64,000 nucleotides of DNA from Pectobacterium betavasculorum (GTDB taxonomy: Bacteria; Pseudomonadota; Gammaproteobacteria; Enterobacterales; Enterobacteriaceae): assembly GCF_000749845.1 (NCBI RefSeq), contig NZ_JQHM01000001.1, positions 496,001-560,000 on the forward strand, given 5' to 3'. Shown in pieces: positions 1-8,955 of this stretch (its first letter is position 1; each line of letters starts with the position of its first letter). The position numbers were made by a program, and so were the translations under genes. Under the pieces are notes generated by a model. That model worked only from the letters and a program-made list of their open reading frames with translations. It made no database searches and was not told where the DNA came from.

Positions 1-31
1 GGTAAATTTATTGCTAAAAAAGAGCTCGTGT

Positions 32-1132
32 ATGTCTAATATTTCTATAAACTTAATCGAGGAGTTCAAGAAAAGATATCTTGAACTTTCTTCAAAAGAT
101 ACTCTTTCTAATGGATTTATATTTAATGATGAGAAACATAGTTGGATTTTCTATGATTACACATGTTGTGTAGAGTTATTGAATAGCAGAGTCCTGACTA
201 AAAATAGAATGCAGGTACCCTTGGAATTATTTGATGAAAATCAGAAAAATATTGTTGAAGAAGCACAGTTTTTACTTACTAAGTCTTTAATTTTTAGAGA
301 CCATAGTAAAAGTAAAGTTATTAATACAATACACGAAAACTATAAGAATATTAACTTTAACGAGTTGACGTATTTTCTTCAAGATGATGTTATTACTGAG
401 AAGCATTTAGGAGCATTGAATAATAAGTTGGCAGAATTGCTAACTGGGATTAGTTTCTCAGAGGATATCTCTTATCATGCTGGCAATGTGGGAAAACTTT
501 TTGATGGTAAAGTTGAAGGGCGTGACCACTTTGTGGATATAATGAAATCTTTTCTAGTTATTTACAATGAGATTCGTCATGATATTAACGCTAATTTTAG
601 CGTTGAATATTATGATATCGATGCTATTGATTTATCAATAGCTTTTGTTGCCGCTCATCAAACTACAATGCAATTAATTGTGGCAGCTTTATTCGATATA
701 AAAAAATTTGATTTGCTTCCATTTACCTGTTCAATTAATACGGTTTTAACAGAGGTCTCCCGTCTTCATCCGCCTGTGTTATCTGTAGGGCGGGTCTTTA
801 ATGAGGACTATGAATACCAAGGGGTATCTTTCAAAAAGGGCGATAAAGCGTTGTTTATGACTGGACTCGCAAATTTTGATCCTAATGTTTTTGAGTCTCC
901 ATTTGCTTTTATTCCTGGAAGGAATAAAAAACCATTGTCCTTTGGGGCTGGAGTGCATTTATGTATTGGGATGGGGGTTGCTATGTCTGTATCTTCTAAA
1001 ATTGTACAGTTAATAGTTGACAGAAGCAAAAATTTTAACTTATCAATATCTCAACTATCTGAAGGCTTTTCAGCTTTAGGTGCTGAAGCATTTATAATTG
1101 AGGCAGGAAAGAATGTCACTGTTGAAAAATAA
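32..1132 (+). CDS. Cytochrome P450 family protein
   Basis: A 366-residue protein with the hallmarks of a soluble bacterial P450 monooxygenase. The heme-ligand loop FGAGVHLCIG lies at about residues 304-313 with the ligand Cys at 311. The K-helix ExxR motif is EVSR at 241-244, followed by RLHPP. The I-helix oxygen-activation segment reads AAHQTT at 207-212, so the usual acidic residue before the Thr is Gln, which may mean altered chemistry. The protein is somewhat short for the family (about 400). ATG at 32 is chosen over a TTG at 11 because an AGAG purine stretch precedes it. The gene is strikingly AT-rich compared with everything after 2.9 kb, and it overlaps the exporter gene downstream, suggesting one transcript. 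Substrate cannot be told; a tailoring role in a secondary-metabolite cluster lying off the left edge is inferred. Confidence 0.85.
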   Translation: MSNISINLIEEFKKRYLELSSKDTLSNGFIFNDEKHSWIFYDYTCCVELLNSRVLTKNRMQVPLELFDENQKNIVEEAQFLLTKSLIFRDHSKSKVINTIHENYKNINFNELTYFLQDDVITEKHLGALNNKLAELLTGISFSEDISYHAGNVGKLFDGKVEGRDHFVDIMKSFLVIYNEIRHDINANFSVEYYDIDAIDLSIAFVAAHQTTMQLIVAALFDIKKFDLLPFTCSINTVLTEVSRLHPPVLSVGRVFNEDYEYQGVSFKKGDKALFMTGLANFDPNVFESPFAFIPGRNKKPLSFGAGVHLCIGMGVAMSVSSKIVQLIVDRSKNFNLSISQLSEGFSALGAEAFIIEAGKNVTVEK

Positions 1133-2315
1133 AAATTTTAATGTGTTGGCATCATCGTTATTTATATCTAAAACTGGCGATTATGCCTATGAAGTTGCAT
1201 TTGTTTTTATTCTTTTAGAAATTACTCATAACAATTTCTGGCTGATTGGGGTAGTCTATTTTTTCAGATTTATCCCCTTCCTTTTCTTTGGGCCGCTAGG
1301 TGGTTGGCTTGCTGATAATAGAGAAATAAAAGCGAATGTTATTTATAGTGAAACCGTAAGGTTGCTATCAGCTTCAATGATCTTCATCTTTTATTACTAC
1401 GATAACTTGACTGTTGGATTATTAATATTAGCCTCCATACTAACCACAATCGGCAGGAGCATATTTCAGCCGAGTTTCCAGACGGCAATTCCACGTCTAT
1501 TCTATAAAAAAGAATTGACTCGTGTAAATGGAATAATGCAAGTGGTAGAGGAATCAGCATCGGTAATTGGTCCTTTGATTTGCACATTGATCATATATGT
1601 ATCAGATAAAAGTTATGTTATGCTTTTTAATACTATAACCTATTTCATTTCGATAATTTTATTAAAACAATTATCATATGATAACTCAACGGCTAATGAT
1701 AAGTTTTATTTTCCAAAGGTTTACAGAGATAATATCCAATACCTAAAAGAACTCTATCGCTCTAAATCAGATTTGTTCATTGCAATTTTCGGTTCAGCGG
1801 TTTGCATACTTTTTACAGGTTCTATTTTGAGGTTCATAATTCCAGCATATACTCTTGAAAACGGAGGTAATGAACTGATTACTAGTTACATTTTCTCTGC
1901 TAGCGCTTGTGGTACGATTTTAGGAGGTATTTGTTATACGAAAATTGTTTACCATCCTACCACTTATAAATTAATGTTATTCTGGTTTAGTTACGGCGTA
2001 GTAATGTTGTCTCTCCCTGCTGTCTCTTTAATCAATATTTTATTGGTCATACCACTTGCATTAATGCTTGGGTTTGTGGGGGCACTTGTTGATATAACAT
2101 TGGTTTCAACTATTCAATCCAATTCCGCTCAAGATAATATAGGTAAGAGTTTTGGTACTTTTTCAACTTTGGCGAATACTGCGGAGGCAAGCTCTGGGCT
2201 TATTGCAGGTTGCTTTGCTGCATTAGGTTTGTTTTCTTCTTTTATAGCGATGGCATTGCTGATAATTATATCAAGTTTAGTCGGCCTTAAAAAAACCGTT
2301 AACCCTGAAAAGTAA
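1113..2315 (+). CDS. MFS family exporter
   Basis: A 400-residue inner-membrane protein with about 12 hydrophobic segments and an MFS motif-A-like loop (GPLGGWLADNR) between TM2 and TM3. It resembles the EntS-like/transmembrane-secretion-effector branch of MFS that exports small molecules. The ATG at 1113 is preceded by AGGAAAG and lies inside the 3' end of the P450 gene (20-base overlap), so translational coupling is likely; a TTG at 1098 is the alternative start. Base composition is as AT-rich as the P450. The pairing suggests export of, or self-resistance to, the compound the P450 modifies, which is inference from context only. Confidence 0.85.
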   Translation: MSLLKNKNFNVLASSLFISKTGDYAYEVAFVFILLEITHNNFWLIGVVYFFRFIPFLFFGPLGGWLADNREIKANVIYSETVRLLSASMIFIFYYYDNLTVGLLILASILTTIGRSIFQPSFQTAIPRLFYKKELTRVNGIMQVVEESASVIGPLICTLIIYVSDKSYVMLFNTITYFISIILLKQLSYDNSTANDKFYFPKVYRDNIQYLKELYRSKSDLFIAIFGSAVCILFTGSILRFIIPAYTLENGGNELITSYIFSASACGTILGGICYTKIVYHPTTYKLMLFWFSYGVVMLSLPAVSLINILLVIPLALMLGFVGALVDITLVSTIQSNSAQDNIGKSFGTFSTLANTAEASSGLIAGCFAALGLFSSFIAMALLIIISSLVGLKKTVNPEK

Positions 2316-2400
2316 CATGATTTTTTTAAATCATAACAAGCAGTAAAAATCCAAGAAAATTTAACAGATTTTCGCCTATGCGTTTTTTGCTGATTAGTAT

Positions 2401-2913
2401 GGGCTTTGTTGAATAAATCAGAGTTAGCCGACAGGATGGCTCCCTCTGCTACATCTGTTATGCGATCCTGACGCTGTCCGGCATACCCAACAACGTCATC
2501 CGGTTTAGCGCTTTGACCATCGCCATCGCTTCACCCACCTGCGCGTCACAATCCCGCAGGCTCAGATGGTCTCCCAGCAAGGTTTTGATGTGGAGCATCG
2601 CTGTTTCCGCTACCGAACGCCGGTGGTAGCCCACTTTCTTTTTCCAGACGTCATTGCTCCCACTCAGATGCTGATTCGCCACTGCGTGGTTACGCTCATG
2701 GTATTTGGCCGGCCACGCCCCTCAGGCGGCGACTGTCAGTCCATGCAGCCATGGCAGATTCATCAAGCCAGAACCGCGCTGCCTGAGAGCTTTGTTGTAG
2801 GCTGACCAGTTGGTGATTTTAAACTTTTGCTTTGCCATGGGAACCGATGCTGAAACGATTGTAACGATCAGATCCGCCAATCACCTAAAAATTCGATTTA
2901 TTCAACAAAGCCC
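2401..2913. mobile_element. Internally deleted IS903-like (IS5 family) element
   Basis: Perfect 19-base terminal inverted repeats: GGGCTTTGTTGAATAAATC at 2401-2419 and its reverse complement at 2895-2913. These are the ends typical of IS903-type elements. Only about 513 bases remain of an element normally near 1.05 kb. The flanking nine bases on each side (GATTAGTAT and GTAAATAGA) do not match, so no target duplication survives, which suggests a rearrangement after insertion. It sits 13 bases beyond the bioA stop and marks the boundary between the AT-rich P450/MFS segment and the core chromosome. Confidence 0.9.
2458..2838 (-). pseudogene. IS903-like transposase, deleted and frameshifted
   Basis: Reading the minus strand from ATG at 2838 gives MAKQKFKITNWSAYNKAL, the characteristic N-terminus of IS903-type transposases. 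The frame then shifts: the LDESA..AAWTDS segment is only readable in another frame, and it is followed directly by the C-terminal part (ERNHAV, then GYHRRSVAETAM and a terminus PDSVRIA) read from about 2700 to 2458. The central half, including most of the catalytic DDE domain, is gone. It cannot encode an active enzyme. The C-terminal conserved YHRRSVAE..M region including the last catalytic Glu remains. Confidence 0.85.
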
Positions 2914-2926
2914 GTAAATAGAGCAG

Positions 2927-4231
2927 CTATTCAAATAGCCGTGTGTTATGGATAGCCGCGTTGACGGCATCGGTTAGCTTATACAGTTCGTCTGGCTCAA
3001 TGATAAACGGCGGCATCAGATAAATGAGCCGACCAAACGGTCGAATCCAGACGCCGCGCTCGACAAAGAAACGCTGTAGCCGCGCCATATTGACCGGACG
3101 CAGTGTTTCCACTACGCCGATAGCGCCCAGCACACGAACGTTCGCCACCAGTGGGGAATCCGCACAGGGTTGCAGCGCTGCTCGCAACTGCCGCTCAATA
3201 TGTTGTATCTGACTTTGCCAGCGATTATCCGCCAGTAAGGACAGGCTGGCATTGGCTGCTGCGCAGGCCAGCGGGTTGCCCATAAACGTAGGGCCGTGCA
3301 TAAAACAGCCTGCTGCACCGTTGCTGATGGTTTCAGCCACCGTTCGGGTGGTTAGCGTAGCTGAAAGAGTCATATAGCCGCCGGTAAGCGCTTTTCCCAG
3401 ACACAGAATATCCGGCGAAATTCCCGCATGCTCGCACGCAAACAGCTTGCCTGTGCGGCCAAATCCGGTAGCTATCTCATCGGCAATCAGCAAAACTCCG
3501 CATTGGTCGCACAGTTCCCGAACTCGGCGTAGGTAGGACGGATGATAAAAACGCATCCCGCCCGCACCCTGTACGATAGGTTCCAGAATCACGGCTGCGA
3601 CCTCGTGAGCGTGCGCCGATAGCATCGCCTGTAATGGCGCGATATCGTCTTCTTGCCACTCGTCGGCAAAACCGCTTTCGTTGATAGCCGCACAGGGTGG
3701 CGCATCGACAAACAGGTGAGTGGGCAGATAGCCCTGATACAGGCTGTGCATCGAATTCTGCGGATCGCATACGGACATTGCCCCAAAGGTGTCACCGTGA
3801 TAGCCGTGACGCAGGGTGAGAAAGCGCTGACGAGTTTCACCGCGCGCCTGCCAATATTGCAGCGCCATTTTCATCGCCACTTCGACTGCCACCGAGCCGG
3901 AGTCCGCCAGAAAAACACATTCCAGACTATCCGGCGTCATGTCCACCAGTTGGCGACACAGCGCAACCGCCGCTGGATGGGTGATCCCGCCGAACATTAC
4001 ATGCGACATCTGGCTGAGCTGGGTCTGTACCGCCTGATTTATCACCGGATGGTTGTAACCGTGAATCGCCGCCCACCACGACGACATCCCATCAATCAGA
4101 CGACGTCCGTCATCCAGATGCAGCTCGACGCCGCTAGCTGCTATGACTGGATAGCAGGGCAGCGGTGTAGTCATCGACGTGTAGGGGTGCCAAATATGGC
4201 GCTGGTCAAAAGTAAGGTCTTCCGGGCTCAT
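2927..4231 (-). CDS. bioA: Adenosylmethionine-8-amino-7-oxononanoate aminotransferase
   Basis: 434 residues, full length for BioA. A PLP enzyme of aminotransferase class III that converts 8-amino-7-oxononanoate to 7,8-diaminopelargonate using S-adenosylmethionine as amino donor (biotin pathway, cytoplasm). The N-terminus has [12 protein letters not shown], typical of BioA. The PLP lysine lies in [12 protein letters not shown] near residue 280, with the cofactor Asp in [13 protein letters not shown]. It is transcribed divergently from bioBFCD, with a BirA-type operator in the shared 95-base gap, as in E. coli. An IS remnant abuts the 3' end, leaving only 13 bases after the stop. Confidence 0.97.
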   Translation of the reverse strand: MSPEDLTFDQRHIWHPYTSMTTPLPCYPVIAASGVELHLDDGRRLIDGMSSWWAAIHGYNHPVINQAVQTQLSQMSHVMFGGITHPAAVALCRQLVDMTPDSLECVFLADSGSVAVEVAMKMALQYWQARGETRQRFLTLRHGYHGDTFGAMSVCDPQNSMHSLYQGYLPTHLFVDAPPCAAINESGFADEWQEDDIAPLQAMLSAHAHEVAAVILEPIVQGAGGMRFYHPSYLRRVRELCDQCGVLLIADEIATGFGRTGKLFACEHAGISPDILCLGKALTGGYMTLSATLTTRTVAETISNGAAGCFMHGPTFMGNPLACAAANASLSLLADNRWQSQIQHIERQLRAALQPCADSPLVANVRVLGAIGVVETLRPVNMARLQRFFVERGVWIRPFGRLIYLMPPFIIEPDELYKLTDAVNAAIHNTRLFE

Positions 4232-4240
4232 GATGATCTG

Positions 4241-4274
4241 TCGTAAACCAAAGTGGGTTCTATTTGGTTGACAG
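4241..4274. promoter_or_regulatory. BirA (biotin repressor) operator between bioA and bioB
   Basis: Inverted half sites TCGTAAACC (4241-4249) and GGTTGACAG (4266-4274) with a 16-base spacer, against the E. coli operator TTGTAAACC-N16-GGTTTACAA (one and two mismatches). Position and spacing match the E. coli operator that represses both directions when BirA carries biotinyl-AMP. The right half site overlaps a good -35 for bioB. Confidence 0.85.
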
Positions 4275-4295
4275 TATATCGGGTTAATTTACACT
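4268..4295 (+). promoter_or_regulatory. bioBFCD promoter
   Basis: TTGACA at 4268-4273 and TACACT at 4290-4295, spacing 16, about 30 bases ahead of the bioB start. The -35 lies within the BirA half site, so repressor binding would block it directly. Confidence 0.6.
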
Positions 4296-4326
4296 GGCGA
4301 AACGTTTTTAGTTTGGAGATGCCGAG

Positions 4327-5364
4327 ATGGCTGACCGCATGTACTGGACGCTTGAGCAAGCGCAAGACTTATTTAATAAACCTTTTCTGGAACTGATGTT
4401 TGAAGCGCAGCAGATCCACCGTCAGCATTTTGATCCCCGTCAGGTGCAGGTGAGCACGTTACTGTCGATAAAAACCGGCGCCTGTCCTGAAGACTGTAAA
4501 TATTGTCCGCAGAGCTCCCGCTACCGCACCGGAATTGATACCGAACGCTTGATGCAGGTCGAACAAGTGCTGGAATCGGCTCGTCAGGCGAAAGCCGCTG
4601 GGTCGACGCGCTTTTGTATGGGCGCAGCGTGGAAAAACCCGCACGAGCGTGACATGCCGTATCTGGAACAGATGGTGCAAGGCGTCAAAGCGATGGGGAT
4701 GGAAACCTGTATGACGCTTGGAACGCTGCACCACGATCAGGCTGAGCGTCTGGCCTCAGCCGGGCTGGATTTCTATAACCACAACCTCGACACCTCACCG
4801 GAGTTTTACGGCAGCATCATTACCACCCGCACCTATCAGGAGCGTTTGGATACGCTGGATAAAGTACGCGGCGCGGGCATTAAAGTCTGTTCTGGCGGCA
4901 TCGTTGGATTGGGGGAAACCGTGCGTGACCGCGCGGGGCTGCTGGTGCAACTGGCTAACTTGCCAACGCCGCCGGAAAGCGTACCGATCAACATGCTGGT
5001 AAAAGTGAAAGGGACACCATTGGCAGATAATGAGGACGTCGATCCGTTTGACTTTATTCGTACTATTGCCGTGGCGCGAATCATGATGCCTGCCTCTTAT
5101 GTACGCCTGTCCGCCGGACGCGAGCAGATGAGTGAGCAAACGCAGGCGATGTGCTTTATGGCTGGTGCGAACTCCATTTTCTACGGTTGCAAACTCTTAA
5201 CGACGCCAAACCCGAAAGAAGATAAAGATCTGGCGTTGTTCCTCAAGTTGGGCCTGAATCCACAGCAAACAGGGACCGAATTTGGGGACAACCAACAGCA
5301 GCAGCGGTTGGCAGAACAACTGATTAATGCTGATAGCGAGCAATTTTATAATGCTGCGGTATAG
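4327..5364 (+). CDS. bioB: Biotin synthase
   Basis: 345 residues, the usual length. A radical-SAM enzyme that inserts sulfur into dethiobiotin. The CxxxCxxC motif binding the [4Fe-4S] cluster is CPEDCKYC with Cys 53, 57 and 60, exactly as in E. coli BioB. The conserved YNHNLDTS segment is present near residue 150. First gene of bioBFCD; the ATG at 4327 follows a GGAGATG purine stretch. Controlled by the BirA operator upstream. Confidence 0.98.
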   Translation: MADRMYWTLEQAQDLFNKPFLELMFEAQQIHRQHFDPRQVQVSTLLSIKTGACPEDCKYCPQSSRYRTGIDTERLMQVEQVLESARQAKAAGSTRFCMGAAWKNPHERDMPYLEQMVQGVKAMGMETCMTLGTLHHDQAERLASAGLDFYNHNLDTSPEFYGSIITTRTYQERLDTLDKVRGAGIKVCSGGIVGLGETVRDRAGLLVQLANLPTPPESVPINMLVKVKGTPLADNEDVDPFDFIRTIAVARIMMPASYVRLSAGREQMSEQTQAMCFMAGANSIFYGCKLLTTPNPKEDKDLALFLKLGLNPQQTGTEFGDNQQQQRLAEQLINADSEQFYNAAV

Positions 5365-5403
5365 CACCCTGTACGCAAACCGCTGGATGAGGCGTGCGCA
5401 ATC

Positions 5404-6561
5404 ATGAGCTGGCAGCAACGTATTGAGGCCGCGTTGGTACAGCGTCAGCGTGATGATGCTTACCGTGTGAGGCTGGCTAACCAGGGGGGGAGCGGACGCT
5501 GGCTGATGCAGGGCGATCGTTGCTACTTGAATTTTTCCAGCAACGATTATTTGGGGCTGAGCCATCACCCAGAGATTGTGCGTGCCTGGCAGCATGGCGC
5601 AGAGCAATACGGTATAGGCAGCGGGGGGTCTGGGCATGTGACGGGATATACCCATGCTCATGCCTCGCTGGAAAGCCAGCTTGCCGATTGGCTGGGTTAC
5701 CCGCGTGCGTTGCTGTTTATTTCCGGCTATGCCGCAAATCAGGCCGCAGTGGCTGCGCTGGCACAGGCGGAAGATCGGATCTTTGCCGATAAACTCAGCC
5801 ATGCTTCGCTACTGGAAGCTGCCGCACAGTCACCGGCGGCGCTGCGGCGCTTTAAACACAATCAGGCGGATAGTCTGCAAGCACTGCTGGAGAAACCGAC
5901 GGATGGCCAGACGCTAGTGGTGACCGAAGGCATTTTCAGCATGGATGGAGATACTGCACCGTTGTCTGCGTTGCAGGCACAGTGCAGGGCGCACGATGCC
6001 TGGTTGATGGTGGACGATGCGCATGGGATTGGCGTGCTGGGCGATAAAGGGCGTGGGAGTTGCTGGCAGCAGGGCATCAAGCCGGAATTGCTGATTGTCA
6101 CGTTCGGCAAGGCGTTTGGCGTCAGTGGCGCGGCAGTGCTATGCGCCGAACCGCTGGCCGAATACTTCCTGCAATTCGCCCGTCATTTAATTTACAGCAC
6201 CTCAATGCCTGCGGCACAGGCCTGTGCGTTGAGCACCGCAGTTAACTGTGTTCGGCAGGGCGACGCGCGGCGTGATGCGCTACGACGTAACATCGCGCTG
6301 TTTCGCGCGGGCATTGCGAATTCGACTTATCAACTGATGAGTTCGCAGAGCGCGATTCAGCCGTTGATTGTTGGTGAGAACGTGCGAGCGCTGGCGTTGA
6401 TGAACCATCTGCGTGAGCAGGGCGTATGGGTTAGTGCGATGCGGCCACCGACGGTGCCGCCTGGCAGCGCGCGTCTACGGATCACGCTGACGGCGGAACA
6501 CCAACCGGAAGATATCAATCGCTTGCTCACGGTATTGCACCATGCTGACAGAAAACTATAA
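5404..6561 (+). CDS. bioF: 8-amino-7-oxononanoate synthase
   Basis: 385 residues. A PLP enzyme of the alpha-oxoamine synthase family joining pimeloyl-ACP (or -CoA) with alanine. The PLP lysine is in [11 protein letters not shown] near residue 236; the Gly-rich [11 protein letters not shown] loop and the [10 protein letters not shown] cofactor segment are intact. The 39-base gap after bioB and the 20-base overlap with bioC fit a single operon. Confidence 0.97.
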   Translation: MSWQQRIEAALVQRQRDDAYRVRLANQGGSGRWLMQGDRCYLNFSSNDYLGLSHHPEIVRAWQHGAEQYGIGSGGSGHVTGYTHAHASLESQLADWLGYPRALLFISGYAANQAAVAALAQAEDRIFADKLSHASLLEAAAQSPAALRRFKHNQADSLQALLEKPTDGQTLVVTEGIFSMDGDTAPLSALQAQCRAHDAWLMVDDAHGIGVLGDKGRGSCWQQGIKPELLIVTFGKAFGVSGAAVLCAEPLAEYFLQFARHLIYSTSMPAAQACALSTAVNCVRQGDARRDALRRNIALFRAGIANSTYQLMSSQSAIQPLIVGENVRALALMNHLREQGVWVSAMRPPTVPPGSARLRITLTAEHQPEDINRLLTVLHHADRKL

Positions 6562-7303
6562 CAAGCAGGCGATTGCGCTGGCGTTTGGGCGTGCAGCAGG
6601 GTGCTACGATCGCTTTGCTGAATTGCAACGTACTAGCGGAGAACGTCTGTTGACGCTGATGCCTGCGCATAGTGGTTTACAGGTGTTGGATGCGGGCTGT
6701 GGAACCGGACACTTTAGTCGTTACTGGCGTCAGACCGGAAAAAACGTAACGGCGCTGGATTTGTCGGCAGAAATGCTGGCATATGCCCGTGAGCAGCACG
6801 TCGCAGCTCGTTATCTGGAAGGGGATATTGAAAATCTGCCGCTGACTGATCGCAGTGTTGACATCAGCTACAGCAATCTGGCGGTGCAGTGGTGTGATTC
6901 ACTGCCACGCGCGCTGGCAGAACTGTATCGGGTCACCCGGCCGGGGGGCGTTATTGCGTTTGCGACGCTGGCAGATGGGTCCTTAAGCGAACTGTCGCAA
7001 GCGTGGCAACGACTGGACGGTACGCAGCGGACGAATCGCTTTCTTCCGCTTTCTACTATCGACGCTGCCTGCCAGCCTTATCGTCATCATCTGGTACAGG
7101 AACGTGAAGTCTGCCTTTTTCCCGATGTATTGACGCTGATGAAATCGTTGAAGGGGATTGGCGCGACGTGGCTACATGAAGGGCGTACGCCGGGGCTATT
7201 GAGTCGGGCGCGTCTGGTGGCACTGTCTGACTGTTATCCGCAAGAGCAGGGCGGCTACCCGCTCAGCTACCAACTGGTTTATGGAGTGATTTATCGTGAT
7301 TGA
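6542..7303 (+). CDS. bioC: Malonyl-ACP O-methyltransferase
   Basis: 253 residues. A class I SAM-dependent methyltransferase that methylates the free carboxyl of malonyl-ACP so that fatty-acid synthase can build the pimeloyl chain. SAM-binding motif I is [15 protein letters not shown] (about residues 46-60), with the acidic ribose-binding ALDLS after it. It starts inside the 3' end of bioF and overlaps bioD by 8 bases, indicating coupled translation. Confidence 0.96.
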   Translation: MLTENYNKQAIALAFGRAAGCYDRFAELQRTSGERLLTLMPAHSGLQVLDAGCGTGHFSRYWRQTGKNVTALDLSAEMLAYAREQHVAARYLEGDIENLPLTDRSVDISYSNLAVQWCDSLPRALAELYRVTRPGGVIAFATLADGSLSELSQAWQRLDGTQRTNRFLPLSTIDAACQPYRHHLVQEREVCLFPDVLTLMKSLKGIGATWLHEGRTPGLLSRARLVALSDCYPQEQGGYPLSYQLVYGVIYRD

Positions 7304-7976
7304 ACGCTGGTTTGTGACGGGCACGGATACCGACGTTGGGAAAACGGTTGCGAGTACGGCGCTACTTCAGGCTGCGAATCAGGTGGGACACCGCACCGCA
7401 GGTTATAAGCCCGTAGCGTCCGGCTGTGAGATGACGACAGATGGGATTCGCAACAGCGATGCCCTGGCGCTTCAGGCTAATAGCAGCGTCCATCTGGATT
7501 ATCAGATGGTCAACCCAGTGGCATTTATGGAACCGACCTCACCGCATATTATCAGCGCGGTGGAGCAGCGGCCTATCTATCTTTCTACCCTGTCCGCAGG
7601 GCTGCGTGCAGTAGAAACCCAGGCAGATTGGCTGCTGGTCGAAGGCGCAGGCGGGTGGTTTACGCCGCTGTCGGAGCAGGATACGTTTGCCGACTGGGTG
7701 GTACAGGAACAGCTCCCCGTGATTTTGGTGGTTGGCGTCAAGCTTGGGTGCATCAACCACGCGATGCTCACCGCTCATGCGATCCAGCACGCTGGCCTGC
7801 GTCTTGGCGGCTGGATCGCTAATGATGTCATTCCGCCCGGAAAATGGCATCAGCCGTATCTACAAACGCTGCAACAGCGCTTGCTCGCGCCGATGCTGGG
7901 TGAAATTCCTTATTTATCGGATCTTCAGCAGCATAATCTGGGGCAGTATATTGATATTGGGTTATTAGCGGAGTAA
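7296..7976 (+). CDS. bioD: Dethiobiotin synthetase
   Basis: 226 residues. ATP-dependent carboxylation of diaminopelargonate to dethiobiotin. The P-loop FVTGTDTDVGKT is at about residues 7-18, and the GAGGWFTPL loop that closes over substrate is present near 115. Last gene of the bio operon; its start overlaps bioC. No strong hairpin terminator was seen in the 150 bases downstream. Confidence 0.97.
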   Translation: MIERWFVTGTDTDVGKTVASTALLQAANQVGHRTAGYKPVASGCEMTTDGIRNSDALALQANSSVHLDYQMVNPVAFMEPTSPHIISAVEQRPIYLSTLSAGLRAVETQADWLLVEGAGGWFTPLSEQDTFADWVVQEQLPVILVVGVKLGCINHAMLTAHAIQHAGLRLGGWIANDVIPPGKWHQPYLQTLQQRLLAPMLGEIPYLSDLQQHNLGQYIDIGLLAE

Positions 7977-8410
7977 TTGACGTCATTAAGGCTTTTCAAG
8001 TTAGTGGCTAAGTAACTAAAAACCAAGATAGTCGTACTGTCTATTGACCCTCATAAAATGGTAATTGGTCTACAAGAGTACGGCTGTCAGCATTATTGGC
8101 GATGAGGCTTTTTGGTAAGCCATCGCTTGCGTTTATTCATCGCACGATTTTGTTGTTTTTTACCTGCATCTCTTTCATGAGAATAAAGCTTACATTTTTA
8201 TCAAAATTAATAGATAAAACCTTCTTGAATTTTCCTCTGAATCCCCGTCGTGGCTGCATTATGGCATTTTGGTTCTCTGATGTTTTTAGTTTTTTTCCGT
8301 CTAATACTTATGCGATAAATCACAGAAAGAGTGTGAAGAAAATCCATATCAGGGGGAATCACGAATGAAGTGGGTATTTCTCTAACTCAGTGCTGATGCG
8401 GGGTTGTGGG

Positions 8411-8437
8411 AGTTATCCACCATTTCTGTGGATAACT
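8411..8437. promoter_or_regulatory. Inverted pair of DnaA boxes upstream of uvrB
   Basis: TTATCCACC at 8413-8421 and TGTGGATAA at 8427-8435. The second is a perfect DnaA box on the minus strand, the first has one mismatch. Together they form a 10-base inverted repeat (AGTTATCCAC / GTGGATAACT) around a 7-base centre. DnaA binding near a distal uvrB promoter has been described in E. coli, so a conserved regulatory role is plausible. Confidence 0.65.
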
Positions 8438-8732
8438 ATGTGTATTATGGATAGACAACGTGTTCTAACCGAGAGCTGGCGCGGGTTGTCGCTGGGTTGG
8501 CGCTATTCTCCACGGTTTTTCTAATCTATTTGTTATCATATGCTTAAGTAAAATCAAGCGCCTTGAAGATCAATGCTGCGTCGTTGCATAAATTAACGTC
8601 ACTGGCCATCCTTGTATGTTATATTTTTATCAAAGTTGGGGATAATTCATGATGATTTTATCTGGTAGATTGAATATGAATGTGCTAGCAAATTCATTTG
8701 TCGATTAATCATCCAATCCAGCGATAATTTTC

Positions 8733-8760
8733 TTGATGCTGTTTTTATATCCAGTATTAT
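8733..8760 (+). promoter_or_regulatory. uvrB SOS promoter with LexA box
   Basis: LexA box TGCTGTTTTTATATCCAGTA at 8737-8756 keeps the invariant CTG-N10-CAG. It lies inside a promoter made of TTGATG (8733-8738) and TATTAT (8755-8760) with 16-base spacing, so LexA would occlude RNA polymerase. This matches SOS control of uvrB in E. coli. The uvrB start codon is about 200 bases downstream. Confidence 0.85.
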
Positions 8761-8955
8761 GATGGTGGCAAATTTCGCTATTGGCACCCAGAATAAAGCA
8801 TCGTGTATCACACGCAGCTAGTGTTGCTGTTGTGCTTCTGACGACATCAGCCGTGCCTGATATCGCCAGTCTATGTCTTTGTACCTGCCTCTGTGCGTCC
8901 ACCCACGAACATCGTATTTAGCGATGAGCAATAACGATAAGTAGCGTGCTTAACG

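Larger units (their letters stand above)
7977..8955. other. Long non-coding interval between bioD and uvrB
   Basis: Nearly 980 bases without a convincing gene. An open frame of 90 codons at 8096-8368 has no family resemblance and poor codon bias and is not called. The interval holds a pair of inverted DnaA boxes (8411-8437) and, close to uvrB, a promoter with an embedded LexA box (8733-8760). The remainder is AT-rich sequence in which I see nothing definite. Confidence 0.6.

Noticed and set aside
2392-2922. Target site duplication around the IS remnant
   Set aside because: The nine bases on each side, GATTAGTAT and GTAAATAGA, do not match.
8096-8368. 90-codon open frame between bioD and uvrB
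   Set aside because: No family resemblance, odd codon use, no ribosome-binding site, and it lies in AT-rich control DNA.
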